DNA of 64,000 bases from Sordaria brevicollis (GCA_033439795.1 JAUTDP010000014.1:1302001-1366000); one strand, 5' to 3'. Shown: positions 13,450 through 25,835, counted from the first letter of the stretch. Program-made: numbers and translations. Notes: a model not told the origin generated them from the letters alone.

Positions 13450-13794
13450 ATGGGCGCCGTCGTTTCTTGCGTACGTTTTCCCCCCATCTAGCCCCACACT
13501 CCTTCCACCATCCCCTCTTCCCACCTCCACTCAACCCAGGCACCAACCGTATACTAACAAACCCCCCCTCCACAGATCCAAAGCGTCTTCCGCACCATCG
13601 GCCGCGCCATCATGGGCGTCGTCCACGGCATCGGCGCCATTCTCATGGCCATTATCAACGGAGTCATCGGCGTCATCGACGTGATCGTCGGCTTCCTTAC
13701 CTGCAACTACTGCGGCAGCAGGCGCGGTCGCATGAGGAGGAGGTCGGGCGGTATGGGACGGAGGAGGCATGCTGGTACCACTGCGACGATCTAA
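13450..13794 (+). CDS. small putatively myristoylated, palmitoylated hydrophobic protein (79 aa)
   Basis: Two exons, 13,450-13,470 and 13,576-13,794, with a 105-bp intron (GTACGT...CACAG). The product begins MGAVVSC, with Gly2 placed for N-myristoylation and Cys7 for neighbouring palmitoylation. Residues ~8-50 form an Ile/Val/Gly-rich hydrophobic or amphipathic stretch with two similar units, each containing a G-I/V-I-x-x-I/V pattern. A CxxC follows (CNYC, near residue 50), then a strongly basic Arg-rich tail. I recall small uncharacterised proteins starting like this in many filamentous ascomycetes, but no established function. The design suggests a peripheral membrane protein held by acyl chains and basic residues. 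The ATG has a TATA box 197 bp upstream and no upstream ATG. Splitting the initiator peptide by an intron after Cys7 explains why a plain frame scan misses the start. Confidence 0.75.
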
Positions 13795-14322
13795 ACCCTC
13801 CCCTCCTTTTTCCACCAAAAATAGAGGAGGGATGGGATAGTCGTGGCACGCCAGCCAGCCAGAGAAGGAGGGAGGAGGCTTTTGAGATGAAGGAGAGATG
13901 GAAGGGTTGGAAGGGAAGGGAGATGATGATACCCCAGTCGAGACTCGAGCATGCGCTGCTTCCTAGTACCTTTTTTCCTTTGTTGTCTGCATGTTTTCTG
14001 GTTTCGCGAGCAAGCAAAGCAAAGCATAATTTTGATGGACGAAGGGAAGGAATGGGTGGTTGGTGGTGGATGTTATACGATACGAGTTTACCTACGATAC
14101 CTACGATTTGATCATGAGATACCCTTTTACCCCTAACACTTCTTCGTTGTTACTTGTATTCTGTGTTGTGATCGCTTTATATTTGACGAATGGAGAATAA
14201 TGATATATTCAATAGTGTTATGGAATGAAATGGCATCCGGAATGCTCCTTCTTTTGCATCTTTGAACAGTCAGCCTTGGACGAATGCTTGATATTATGTT
14301 ACCGGTGAAACTGTGTCACCTT

Positions 14323-14341
14323 CCCCCCCCCCCCCCCCCCC

Positions 14342-14370
<29 letters not shown>
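14323..14370. repeat. C19-A29 homopolymer junction
   Basis: Nineteen consecutive C are followed directly by twenty-nine consecutive A. The abutting runs give an extreme local strand asymmetry. The position, ~530 bp past the 79-aa stop, is probably outside or at the end of its transcript. Length is likely unstable and hard to sequence. Confidence 0.95.
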
Positions 14371-14372
<2 letters not shown>

Positions 14373-14917
14373 TAAAAGCAAGAAGCGAGTTTAGTCAGCC
14401 CACAAGACCGACCGGCTTTCATCAACAAACATTTACAATAACAAATTAATCATCATCGATCATGGTGCAAGTAACGCTGCGATTTAGCTAACTTAGTTCT
14501 GTCTTCTACATATCTCCACCTCACCAGCCTCCTTACTCCTTCCCACCTTCGCTATCACAAACTCTCAAAGACCCAAAAAGCCGAAAAAGCGTAGAACAAA
14601 TGGCAAGTAACGAACAGTTGCGCGGGGTATATATAAATAATTAATAGTGTACACTTTTTTGCTTTTGGCGGATTCTAGTAAGTAGTAGTAGTATTTCACT
14701 TTGCTTTGCTCCTTATGACCCTTTTTTTTCGGCACTCTCTTCTCTTTTCCCCTCTTCCTTTCCCCTTCATCTCATCCTTACTATGTTCTTCCGGTCCCTC
14801 TCTCTCTCGCTTGCTTGACTGGTAGCTCGCTTGTGTCCGTCCTCTCCCCTGCCTTCCCTCGACTGAGTGACCTCTAGTAATGTCTGATGGATATGTACCA
14901 AGAAAAAAGAAACACAA

Positions 14918-15102
14918 AAGCAGCAGCAGCCGGATAACCAAAACCCCAAAACAACAACAACAAACAAGTAGTAGTGTAGATTTGTTGATTCGACTCGACT
15001 GACCGCCGCGAAACAATAAAGGGGGGGACCCAAAAAAGCAAAGCAGCAGCAACAGTACATACTATCGCAGCAGCAGGTATAAGAACGCAGCAGCAACAGC
15101 AA
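14918..15102. repeat. CAG/CAA trinucleotide cluster
   Basis: Several short runs of AGC and AAC triplets sit within 185 bp (around 14,920, 14,950, 15,042, 15,068 and 15,088). They are in the probable 3' flank of DNF1 and not in a reading frame I would call coding. Confidence 0.7.
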
Positions 15103-15386
15103 GCCAGCCTCCAAGAACCCCCTTGTGCGTCAACAAAAAAACAAGACTGTGAAAAAGATGGAAACCCCTCCCGTAATTCCTTCCCCCCCCAGGCTGTGTG
15201 AATACACAGCATGCAACTACAGCAACTTCTCAGCTTAACCAAAAGAGTCATGTGTGTGTGTGGGCCATGATATCATGTTTTATCCTCCCATTCCCTTCAC
15301 GCTTCATCTCAACTTCGTGGCCATGCATGCACTTCGTTCCTTTGTACTTTATCTCTCTTCACCGTTACTCCTCCTCCCTCTTAACG

Positions 15387-18300
15387 TCATTGCTGACCTT
15401 CTCGCCTTTCGTCCCTCTCTTCCACATCCTCTGCCCCAGGATGTGGTACCTCATCGTCGCTCTTCTTGCTGAACACCGACAAGCCCCTCTTCCGCACTGT
15501 TGTCAGATTGAACCTCCTTTGCGCCCCGGGCGTCGGCAAGTTCTGCGCCGAATGCGTCGACTCGATCCGACTTAGCCTGGCAGCTGACGTAAAGTCGTTA
15601 GACTGCTCCAGACTCTGCCTGATGCGCTCGCGATCCATTGACCGGCGCAGACGATCGTACGAAGGCCTGGCGCGGTCGATGGAGGGGCGTCCACCACCCA
15701 TTGGCGGCTCGTCCTCGAGCTGGTTGGTATCGAGCGAGTGCCGCGTGTAGTTCGTCCCGTCACTACCGTTCTGAGCGCGCGTGTTGTGCGTGGTGACGGA
15801 TGGCGGATAGATAGGCCGGCGATCCTCGTCGACGCTGGCGTAGTGCGTGTGCTTGGAGTGCTTGGACGACTTGGACTTGGCCCGGCGGCTGGAAGATTCG
15901 GAGGAGCCAGACGAGGTACCCTTGAGAGCGTCGTCATCCGCAGGAGCGTTGACAGGCGCCTCAATAGCCTTGTATTCACCAGTAGAGATGCGTTCACGAA
16001 TGATGTCGACGTCGTAGGGGAACATCTGCTTCTGGATGCACTTGGTGACAAGGCGGGGCAACAAGCAGATGGTAGGGGTGACGATGAAGGCCATCCAGAA
16101 GGTGAACTCGGCGTAGACTTGGGGTGCGGCCTGGTAGAATTGGGCCGAGTAGCTTGTGGCCGTGTAGATGCCCGTCCAGAAGAAGATGAAGATGTCGCTG
16201 AGGAAGACAACGAGGAGCATCACCCAATCCCACCGGTAGGTATTCATCAGAATGTACATGTTGATGGTCAAGACGGCAGGATGGGCGATGTAGCAGCCTA
16301 GTCTTGTCCTTTCCTGAACATCGAGACCGTTTCCAGAGGCGGCAGGGGTGAGGATACAGAAGATGAAAGGGATGAAAAAGCTCATGACGGATTGGTAGAT
16401 ACCATCAGCCATGTAAGCCCTACCGCAATTGTTAGTGCCATTCTCAGCCATGTTTTGGGTGCGGGTTACTTACCAGAACTTGGTTTGTGTCCACTCAAGC
16501 CGTTCGATACCCCGGCGGTAAAGTTGAGGAACGGCCAGGGACACAGTGTCGCTGACATCCTGATCCAGGACACCCATGAGAATGACCGGAATGGAAGTGA
16601 AGAAGAGGTTGAACATGAGAATGTACGTGTAGTCGAAAATGTACGATATATCAAAGTCGCAGAAAATCTGGAACCAGAAAATGGCCCATGTCCACACCAT
16701 GTTCTTGTAGAAGAAGTTACTTATTGTCTCTGCCAAGCGACGGTAGGACCAGCGACCGTGGACGAGTACCAAGCGTGTCAGGAATCTGAACTGGCCGATG
16801 GCGTAGTCGGAAGACATGACGGCCTGGCGACCTTCCTCACCAGCAATACCGACACCGACGTCCGCCTCCTGAATCATGGCAACATCGTTGGCACCGTCAC
16901 CAATAGAGAGGGTCATGACGTCCAAACCGTTCTTGACCATGGAGACAACAGCAGCCTTCTGGGCAGGACTGACACGGCAGCAGAGCACGGACTTGCACTG
17001 CTTGCACAGCAGCAGGAACTTCTGCTTGAGCGTGTCACTGAGAACCCACCGAAGGGTGAATCCGTCAATGACGAGGCCGTGAGTAGGCGCCGGCGGTTCG
17101 TGGTCCTTCTTGGCCTGTTTGAGCTCCTCATCGCTACCCGTCATGCCAAACTTAGCCAGGCCCCTATCGAGCTCTTCTTCGGCAAGGCGGAGGTACTCGG
17201 CTTCTTGTTGAACTCCAGACTCGTCCTCGTTAACCTGCAAGCGCACAAGATCCATGTCGTTGTTGAGGAGGTTGCAAGAGAAACCAATGTTGATAGCGGT
17301 CTCGACCTTGTCACCGGTAAGAACCCAGAGCTTGATACCGGCATTGCCGAGGAGCTCAATGGCGTCGGGCACACCGTCCTGAAGACGATCCTCGATAGCG
17401 GTACCTCCAAGCAAAGTGAGATCCTGTTCGATTTTGTCGGCAACTTCCTCGAGCTTCTCTTCGCGGTTCTCCAAGGCAGTAGCAGCAAGATCATGTTCCT
17501 TCTTCCACTCGTAGTATTCCTGCTCGGACAGCTCCTTCTCCGCAATACAGAGAGTACGGAGACCTTCGACAGCGAACATTTCGAGATGCTCAGCGGTTTC
17601 CTTGCGCAGTTCCTTTTGCTCGCCACGCTTCAGACGGGAGTAGATGATACTGTCGGCACCCTTGCAGAAGAGGATGATCTTGCCGTCAGGCATTCTGACG
17701 ATAGCGCTCATTCTCTTTCTGCTGGAGTTGAACTCGATGATGTTGAGGACCGGGTAGTGTCTATCCTCGCCCATGACATTGACATTGACACCTCCATCGG
17801 ACATACCAAGGACGGTGAAGCCCATATCACGAGCAGTGGCAACCAGAGCGGCTTCATCCGGAGATTGCGCCTTGAAGATCATCTTGGGAGGATCGCCAGG
17901 CTGTTTCTCCGCGACGACAGTGTGGCAGAGAGCAAGGGCCAACATGAAGTGCTCGTTGGCCTTTTGCTGCTCGGGGCCGTTCTTACCAGCTAGATCCTCA
18001 ACAAAGTCGGGAGCAACAAAAGTGAGGTCTTCATCGTGGAGATAGGGGTTGTTGTGAATGTCGCGGAGACCGTTGAGAGCGCGAACCTTGGCCTGCTCAA
18101 TCTCATCCTTAATCCTTGCGATCTCAGCATCGATATCCACTCCACCATTCCGCTTGCTCATGCCAATTTGCGCTTCGGTGTAGGCTTCTCCGTAGGGCTG
18201 TCCGTTGATCGTAGCCTTCTTGAACTCCATCACGTTCTGCGTCAAGGTACCGGTCTTGTCGGAGAAAATGTACTCGATCTGGCCAACATCGTCGGAAATG

Positions 18301-20275
18301 TTCCATGACTTGGGGATACAAGGCGCGTCGATCGGCTCGTAGTACATATGGATGTCGCTGTAGATGAAATAGGCCTGCAGCGTTCGGACGATTTCGAGCG
18401 AGATATAAAGGGAGATAGGCACCAAGTTCTGAAAGACGATAACTGCAGCCCAAAAGGTGATGAATCCCGTGAGACCGGCTGTCCCGCCAATAGAGCCCCA
18501 TTCGAACCAGTAAGAAGAAGCATCCGTCTTGCCCCAAGCGACACCGTTGGCGATAGCCGCGATAAGGCACATAATCAGAAGAATGCCGAAGTTGTAGACG
18601 ACGTTAACGTTGAGCTCACGGGCAATGCGAGCCCGCTTGCTGGGCGTGACTCCTGCATTCATCATGATCTTGGTATCGTGACCGGTGAAGACAACAACGC
18701 CAAGCGCCCACTCTGTGTTCCTAAGATTGCAGCCACGCAGAAGCATGTTGTCGATGCTGATGGGCTCAGACATCTCGATCGGGTCGCCATCCTCGTCGTT
18801 GGGAAGTTCCTGGAGCCACTTGACCGCACCGTTATACTTGTACAGGTTGGGCTGAGGAGGCTCGCTTTCGATAATGAACTGCGCACGTTCACAATCACGG
18901 GCGTGCTTTATTCCACGGCCACACCGGAGAGCAGAGCGGACTTTCAGGTTGGTCTCACCGTCCAAGTTCTTGGTCTCAACGTAACAGGCGCCATCCGGAT
19001 CCGAAGTTGCCAAAATGATGATATCCGCCGGAATTTCGTCATTGTTGTAGATACGAACAAAATCTCCCACAACCAAGCTCTTCCATTCGTCTTTGGCGAA
19101 CCGGGCCTTACCGGAAATTGGAAGATTGCGGTTGACCAAGTCTCCCTTGATGTCTTGAAGAGCATATTGGCCACCTGGGCGGCTTGATCCTTCACCGGGA
19201 AACTCCATTTCGTTCGGCTGGCGTGGAAGTGGCGAGGGAACTGGCGTCATTTCGACATCGTCTCGTTGGACATTGAGTGATCGTCTAGTACGCGAGGTTC
19301 TCGACTCCATTGACATGCGCGGATCCGGTTCTTCGTGCGAGGCCGTGTGGTTCTTTAGAATCGGGTTGTCGTCCTCCTTTTTCCATAACCCTTCGACCTG
19401 ATGCCACAAAGCACCAAAGATCCGGGAGTTTGCCTTTTTGAACCTTCGCCATAACGATACGTTATCCTCCTCGACGTTGACATTGGGAATTCCATGCAAC
19501 TTGTGGACGGGCGCATTGTTAAGTACATTATCCAAGATGGTTCTTCGGTAGTCTTCGACCGCATCCTTGACAGCGGTGACGCAGATAATAACAATTAGAG
19601 GGACGGCGTTAAGCCCGGGGTTAACACCACCAAATATGGGGAAAATCTAAAAGGTCGTTCACGCATCAGCATCAACAACACTAGAGGCTCGGAAAACATG
19701 GCTAGTCTCTGGGTCCCAAACAGGGGCGGGATCGGCAGGGGGGTTCCAGAGGGAGGGCGGATACAGCGGTGGAGGAGTTGGGTACTCACAACTAAAATAA
19801 CAAGAAAAAGGAAGAAAATGTTGGCAATGTTGTGAAATTGAAACCACAAGTTCTTTGGAATGAAGGAGAGCGGCGTGTATTTGGCCGTTCGGATTTTGTT
19901 TCGCGGATACTGTTGGGTTGGATGGCCTTCGTCATCCTTGAACTCGTCGGCTAATGGCAGGCCAAAGAAGATGGTCCTTGGTTCTGAATGTTCGCCGTCC
20001 GCACCATCCTTTCCTCCCGCATCACCACCGGCCGTGGGCGGCGGCGCCTCGGATTGTCCTGCTGTCGAGTCTGATTTCCCCGAGTGCCCCGAGGCTCTCT
20101 TCTTCTCGTGGCCCAAAGCGAGTCCATGGTGATGGTTCCTATTCCTCAACGAAAGACGCTTTAGCCCACTGCTCTTGACGGTGAGTTTCCGTGTGGCCCA
20201 TCGTGATCGTTGCGTCGCCGTTATTGGTGTCGGTTCAGCGCCCCCTTCGTCGTCGTCTGCTGGTCTGGGTTTCAT
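15387..20275 (-). CDS. DNF1: Dnf1-type phospholipid flippase, P4-ATPase catalytic subunit (1563 aa)
   Basis: This ATP-driven lipid flippase moves phospholipids from the outer to the cytosolic leaflet of plasma/endosomal membranes, normally with a Cdc50-family partner. Exons: 20,275-19,790, 19,646-16,474 and 16,419-15,387, with GT-AG introns of 143 and 54 bp; both joins restore P4 sequence (VILV/IFPIF and TKFW/AYMADG). TM1-2 lies at ~146-200 and includes the FPIFG...NPGL stretch typical of Dnf1/Dnf2 and the conserved EDYRR. DGETN is at ~391 (actuator), PISL in TM4 at ~572, DKTGTLT with phosphorylated Asp at ~625, KGAD in the nucleotide domain, GDGAND at ~1078, then the last six membrane segments. 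The basic/acidic N-terminus and Ser-rich C-terminus look disordered. Length matches yeast Dnf1. The start is an ATG immediately before the only sensible N-terminal frame. All catalytic motifs are intact. Confidence 0.95.
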
Positions 20276-22075
20276 GATGAGGGAATCGCGGGCAGAGCCC
20301 GATCAACCCGAGCTGTGCGCCAGGTTGGCCAAGGTTGGCCTGGTTGTTGCTTAAATCGCCACTGCAGGTTGAAGACGGTCTGGTTTGCGAAAGAGGCCGA
20401 TTCAATGGTCGGCGCTGCGATTGATGGCACGGTGGCAGAACGGTAGAGCACCTAGTTCAATATTGTAGGTAGGTAGGTGCCGGAACTCGAAATGCGAAAG
20501 TGTCGTCGGTATTCCGGTGTTGAGGCGGGTCCCAAGAAGTAAAAACTTGGGGGATTGGGAGTTGCGGATTCGAGTGTGTTGTGAAGTGTAATGGCTTTCT
20601 CGGATATAGCGTCAGGTCGTTGAATGGGAGAAAAAGCAAATGGCAGGTATTCGACTAGTCGATTCGGACGGAAGATCACGAAAAGAGTGTCGGAGTCGTA
20701 ACCAGGAGCGATCTGATAATGGTTCAGGCGCGGCTGGCACGTCCTCGAAGGGGGGGAAATGGGAAAGAGAGCGAAAGAGAGTTTTGGCGCCCTTGGAGGT
20801 TTGGAAGAGAACAAGGGCGGCGGTTTATTGGATGGAAGCCCCGTCACAGAACCTCACAGCAGCGAGATGGGATTGCAGTGCGGGTGCGTGGATCTGTGAG
20901 AGGAGTGCGTGAGGGCGAGACAGACGGGGGCAGGAAAGTGCGAGCGAGCGAGGGGACAATCAGTGCTGACGGGAAGTGAGGCAGCAGCAGTGTACAGCAC
21001 CAAGCAGCAGCAGCAGTGACAGCGGGTCAGCGGGTGGCAGTGAGCGTGTGTGAGTCTCCCAAGAAAGGCGGGCACTGAGTGGTCAATGAGGGCCGCACCT
21101 TCCACGTCTCACTGGCTTGTCTGGCTGGGCACGGAGACTTAGTGGGCTCCTTCTAGGGCCCGGGAAAGCCGGGGTTGACTTTTCTGGGGCCAACAAAGCC
21201 AAGAAAAAAAATGGACATGGCAAGTGGATCCGGCAACGAACCGGACTTGTAGCAAGTGCGAGGGAATTGTAACGACTGGTACGAGTCGATACACTTTCAA
21301 ACCAGCCATGAATGGGAGTCCTGGCTTGTATTTTACTCGTAGCGTACAAGTGCGCTTACAAATGATCGCAAAGTCATATCGATGTTTTGCTGCTGCTCGA
21401 CTCCATCCACGCCGTTGATCAGGGCATTGATGCTGCAGGAAGATGGAACTCAAAGGGCCAACATCCAATTGGACCGCATTTCAGCCGGATGAGGTCACTG
21501 CATGGCAGCAAAAAGATAAAATGACATTCACGACACTTCGAGGGGACATCAGAGAAGGGGAAAGGGTCAAGACCGAAAAAAGACTGAAACCCACGATACG
21601 ATCCCGTCTCTTGGCATCCAAGGGATCCTTTTCACTTTCCCTCAATTCTTTTCATCAATTTGCCAGGCACCGTTCAACTGGCTGCGAGATGCCAAGGGAT
21701 CTGGAGTACCACTCCCCAATATAAAAGATGGAAAGATCCAATGATCCAACCCATGTGAACGCGGGCCGATGGACGACAGCAAAGGCCGACAAACATAACG
21801 GGCGAGTGTTTCTGACGAAACCATTCAGATACAACCTCGGACCCTTGAATTGGTAATCATGGAAATTGAACCCATCGCCAGCCCGCCAACCAGGGACGCC
21901 GGCCCTCCTCCTTCACACCATTCCCACTCGGAGTTGCCTACCGCGCTTATAGAACTTGGCGTGCACCGCCCCCATCTCTCCCAGAAAATAATAAAATATC
22001 GATAAATATTTCATGTGACATGTACTTTGTTAACGACGCCCACCAAAACGCGATGCACTACCAGAATATGCGACC
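20276..22075. other. 1.8-kb upstream region of DNF1, then euchromatin edge
   Basis: No gene is convincing here. The first ~750 bp upstream of DNF1 contains TAGG repeats (20,463-20,477), GA-rich stretches and CAG runs at 20,981-20,990 and 21,003-21,016, as expected of a long fungal promoter/leader. Frames up to 131 codons on either strand show no family resemblance and begin at various non-ATG codons. From 21,960 composition drifts toward the RIP-mutated block. Confidence 0.55.
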
Positions 22076-22717
22076 GCGCACAACACTCTATAATAACATT
22101 ACCATTCTACCATAGAACTTCGTATAATTTGGGCAATTAATTGAAGGTATTTAGACAATGCAATTGCCGTTATCCGTAACGATTTTAATAGTATTTTGGT
22201 AAAATTACTACAATTATAAGAGATTTTCAATATAATATACTTATTTTACCGTACGCCTAATTACCCTTAGAAAATAATTTAAATAATTAATACTTTATAC
22301 CAATACGCGTTTTTCTTATTTATTTTTCCTCCTCTCCCTAAATAATATACTTTTTAAATTGCGATACCTTTACTTTTACCGTCCCTTTCCACTTCAAATT
22401 AATTCGTCGCGATACCCTTAATTTCCTTAATTAACGTTTTAATTTCTTTCTCCTTAGTTCGAAATCGCCGTTAAACCCGCGATTATAGATTAATAAAATT
22501 AATTTCTCGATAAGGGTATTTAAGAATAGGGTTTCGATAATCCTTAATATTAGGAAATCGACCCCGTTAACGTTACTATTTTAAGCGCCCTTATTAAATT
22601 AATATATTTTAATTTAGATAATATAATCCCCGTAACGTTCGAAACCGTAGTAAATTTTATACGAATTATCGATATTAAATTAAAGGATATTTATAATATT
22701 TTATATAATACATTTCC

Positions 22718-22718
<1 letters not shown>

Positions 22719-22755
<37 letters not shown>
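22719..22755. repeat. (ATT)n microsatellite, ~12 units
   Basis: About twelve uninterrupted ATT units. It has no CpA sites and so would not be changed by RIP, which may explain why it is still perfect. Confidence 0.95.
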
Positions 22756-22757
<2 letters not shown>

Positions 22758-23709
22758 GTAATTTATATAATACTATTATATAAAATCCTAATAGGGATTT
22801 TCGAAGAAGCTACTTAAGTAATTATAACTCCAATTCCCTAAAAGGCTCCCGCTCCCTAAAAGGCTCTAATTCCCCCTCCCCAATTTCCTACGGTCGAAAA
22901 TTTACTTATATTAACCGACTTTAAATAAATGCGGGAAAGATTTTTCAAATTAGAAGCGCTTATCGAATTTACTAATCAAATAGAAGCAGATAAGTATTAA
23001 TTATTCGTTAATAATTTTTACTCCCTTAATAGTAAATTGTAATCGCCGGTTAAATATAGGGAGTATTATATATAAAACTATTAGTATTTACTTTATACGA
23101 AAAAAATAAAAAAAAATAATAAAAAAAATCCATTGTAGAACTTTTATAATCGACCTTCCCGCGTACTTATCGCTTACCTACGTATAATATAACGCGCTAC
23201 TTACCCTAATAATTGCGTTATTTATTAATTAAATAACCGAAATAATTAAATGCTTTATAATTACAATATAAATTTATTAAATAGAATTAAGCGAAATATA
23301 GCCGTAAAAAGCGTAATTAAATATAATGTAATACGAAGTTTCCCCGTGGTAATAATTTATTATATTTTATTTAATAATAGTAGCCGAAATAAAAGCGCGC
23401 GTAAATATTTAAAATTAGCCGGGGGAAGTTATTTATTAAAGTATAATATTTAGAATCTTAATAAAGTATACCGTAAAATATATTTAAATTTACGTCGTAT
23501 AAATAAAAATTTTATTATTAGCGTATAAATCGATTAAATTAAATAATATTACGTAACGTATACGATTAATAATAGTAGTCTTAATAATAATTTTGACCGT
23601 ATATATTATAAAACGGTTATAATTACGCGTACTCTTAATAACGTTAATTTTATTAATTTAATATAAGTAAATATTAATAAATGAAAAATTTTCCCCTTAT
23701 TTTAATTAT

Positions 23710-23786
23710 TTTAACCGCTTTAACCGCTTTAACCGCTTTAACCGTTTTAACCGCTTTAACCGCTTTAACCGCTTTAACCGCTTTAA
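23710..23786. repeat. 9-bp satellite TTTAACCGC, 8 units
   Basis: AACCG recurs every 9 bp from 23,713 to 23,776 (eight times) within TTTAACCGC units; one unit has a C-to-T change. It lies in RIP-mutated DNA but is nearly perfect. The unit contains no CpA or TpG, so it offers no RIP target in its present form. It could also have expanded after RIP. Confidence 0.9.
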
Positions 23787-25190
23787 TTTTACTAATTTTC
23801 TCCTTTTTTCTAAATTAATTAAGTACGTTATAGCGGCGCGGTTATTTCGTTCTTATAAATACGACGTATAATATTAATTAATTTGGCTAATTATTCTATA
23901 CGATATTTATTTGTAATAAATATAATTATTAAATCCCTTACGGCTATTTTCTTATAGAAAAAGCTAATATAAATATTATATATTTAATATTATTAATAAT
24001 AAAAGGGTGGGTAATAGAATATATTAGAAATTTATAATTACTTCGTTACTTTTTAACCGACGATTTTACTATCGAATAAAAGGCTGTACGTATAGCCTTT
24101 CTAAAATTAGAGGTTAAATACCTATTCTATTATATTTATTATAAACGGATTCTATAACGTAAATTAATTAATAATAAGTATAAAATTTATTTCGAATATA
24201 TATTTTACGCTATTAAATATCAATAAAGTAAAGTAGGGTATAATAAATTTATTCAATTTACGTTCGGTAATTTATATTTTAATAACGAATTTATTACGTA
24301 TTTAAATAATAATTAAATTTCGAAGAAAATTCATTAAGCAAATTATATTCGTAAACACTCCCTTTTATTATTATAAATATAATTATTATCCCCTTCGTTT
24401 TTCTTTATTTCTTTTCGTCTTTTTTTCGTTTTTTTTCGTTTTTTTTCGTTTCCCCCGATATATTCTAAGTCTCCTCCGAATTTCTTTAAGTCTCCTCCGA
24501 TTTCTTTTAAATTTCGAACTTTTTTTTTTTCCTTTACTAATTAATCTTTTCCTTTTTAATAAATATTAACGATTAACCCTCTAGAAGGCTACTATTCTAC
24601 TTTAAAGTATAATAATTTGATTATTATATAATAATTCTCCCTATTTAATATTTTTAAATATATTTTTAATATTAATAATTAGTACTTTATTAAAGTAATT
24701 AAAATAAAGAACGATTTTTATACTAAATTACTAAGGGTAGTAATAAAGTACCTAGGTTTTAACCAATTCCTATTATTAATATAACGGTTTATTATACTTA
24801 AAGTAAAGGTAGGGCATTATATAATTTCTAATAGAGAATATATACGATTATAAATTTTTAAAGACTAAAATAGTATATTCTAATATAATTATAAATTTTA
24901 TAAACGTTAATAATTACCTTATAAATACTTTTAATATTACTATTTCTTTATTAATCGTTAAACTTTAATAGAAGATTAATTATTATAATAAGTAACTATA
25001 TAGTAAAATTACGGGTACGAATTATATAAAACTAGAGAGTATAAACGGTTAAAAGTAATTTTAGAGGTACGTTTTATTCTAAAAGTTAGATAAAACGTAT
25101 ATATTATTATAGAGGTTAAAATAAATCGGTTTTACGCCTTTTAAAAATAGGTTATTTAATAATACGGTATTAAGTCTTTACGTATAGAGG

Positions 25191-25195
25191 AGGCT
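25191..25195. other. target-site duplication AGGCT, left copy (Gypsy)
   Basis: AGGCT directly precedes the left LTR and is repeated directly after the right LTR at 32,089-32,093. A 5-bp duplication is normal for LTR retrotransposon integration. Confidence 0.9.
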
Positions 25196-25478
25196 TGTCA
25201 CGGCAAAAAGGAAGGGCTTGTGATAAAACAACAATAATCCTTAATTAATAGAAAATCGTAAAATAGAGAAAAAAGGAAAACTAATCGTACAAGAATGGAA
25301 GCGTAGGCGGAAAGATATAGGCCCTGCGTTCTATAGAGTAAATAAATTGTGCGGGTAAATAGCTGTATAGCGTTCGCTAGTATAAACAAATAACCTACAA
25401 TAGCAAATCCCTAATTCCCTAAGCAACCTAGTGACATATAACAAATTAGGTAACCAGCGGGTAAACTATACCGTTACA
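25196..25478 (-). repeat. Gypsy LTR, left copy (3' LTR of a minus-strand element), 283 bp
   Basis: It starts TGTCACGGC and ends CCGTTACA, so it has the TG...CA ends. It aligns end to end with 31,806-32,088. Compared with that copy it carries mainly G-to-A changes (plus-strand view), while most C are retained. Confidence 0.95.
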
Positions 25479-25498
25479 TTACCCCCCCCTTTAAAAAG
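25479..25498 (-). other. polypurine tract of the Gypsy element
   Basis: On the minus strand a run of A then eight G lies directly against the inner edge of the left LTR. This is where plus-strand DNA synthesis is primed in LTR elements, and it sets the element's orientation as minus. Confidence 0.75.
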
Positions 25499-25644
25499 AC
25501 TCGCCTCGAGTCTTTTAAAAACGTAATTACTTCCTCCTCTTTAACCTCCTATTACCTATTTAAATTAGTAAATTATCTTCCTTATATTCTAATGCTTCTT
25601 CCTCTCGTATCGCCGCTATAATCCAATCTTATAACTTCCGAAGG

Positions 25645-25835
25645 GGCCCGGCCGCTTCTAAATATTCTTTATAATATTCTTTTAATTTAATTACTACGTT
25701 TTTAAAATCGTTAATAAAATATTATTCTAAATCTAAATCCTAACCGGTCTATTTTACTTAATAAAATAATTTACTTCGGTTTACCTTTAAAGCCGTAATT
25801 TCCTTTACTTTGTATTTTTCGTTTTTAAATACAAT
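25645..25835 (-). pseudogene. decayed chromodomain at the integrase C-terminus
   Basis: Reading the minus strand gives KYKVKEI, then a V-K-x-T-G-x-D-x-D-x-E pattern, then DFKN and an ending EAAGPL. This is the arrangement of fungal chromovirus chromodomains, with RIP-created stops where Trp and Gln would be. It would have tethered integration to methylated histone H3 in the parent element. Confidence 0.75.

Larger units (their letters stand above)
13795..15386. other. convergent intergenic region with simple repeats
   Basis: This lies between the ends of the 79-aa gene (+) and DNF1 (-), so it should hold both 3' untranslated regions. It contains a C19-A29 homopolymer junction (14,323-14,370) and scattered CAG/CAA runs (14,918-15,100). 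Frames here are short and low-complexity (Leu/Cys/Phe runs from the CAG repeats), so I call no gene. Confidence 0.6.
22076..25195. repeat. RIP-mutated DNA left of the Gypsy insertion
   Basis: AT-rich, CA/TG-poor and gene-free. It probably belongs with 32,094-33,005 as one older RIP-mutated tract that the Gypsy element later split, because AGGCT occurs on both sides of the element. It holds an ATT microsatellite, a 9-bp satellite and a TTTCG-rich run (~24,419-24,455). A CTCCCTAAAAGGCTC block is duplicated at ~22,835-22,868. I could not assign this tract to a transposon family. Confidence 0.8.

Noticed and set aside
13287..14111. 274-codon plus-strand frame overlapping the 79-aa gene
   Set aside because: It begins in the leader, lacks an ATG start of the expected context, crosses the intron, and has His/Pro/Arg low-complexity content. 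The spliced MGAVVSC frame explains the region better.
16392..17993. 533-codon plus-strand frame antisense to DNF1
   Set aside because: It starts at TTG and is the mirror of the GC-rich codon third positions of the flippase; no family resemblance.
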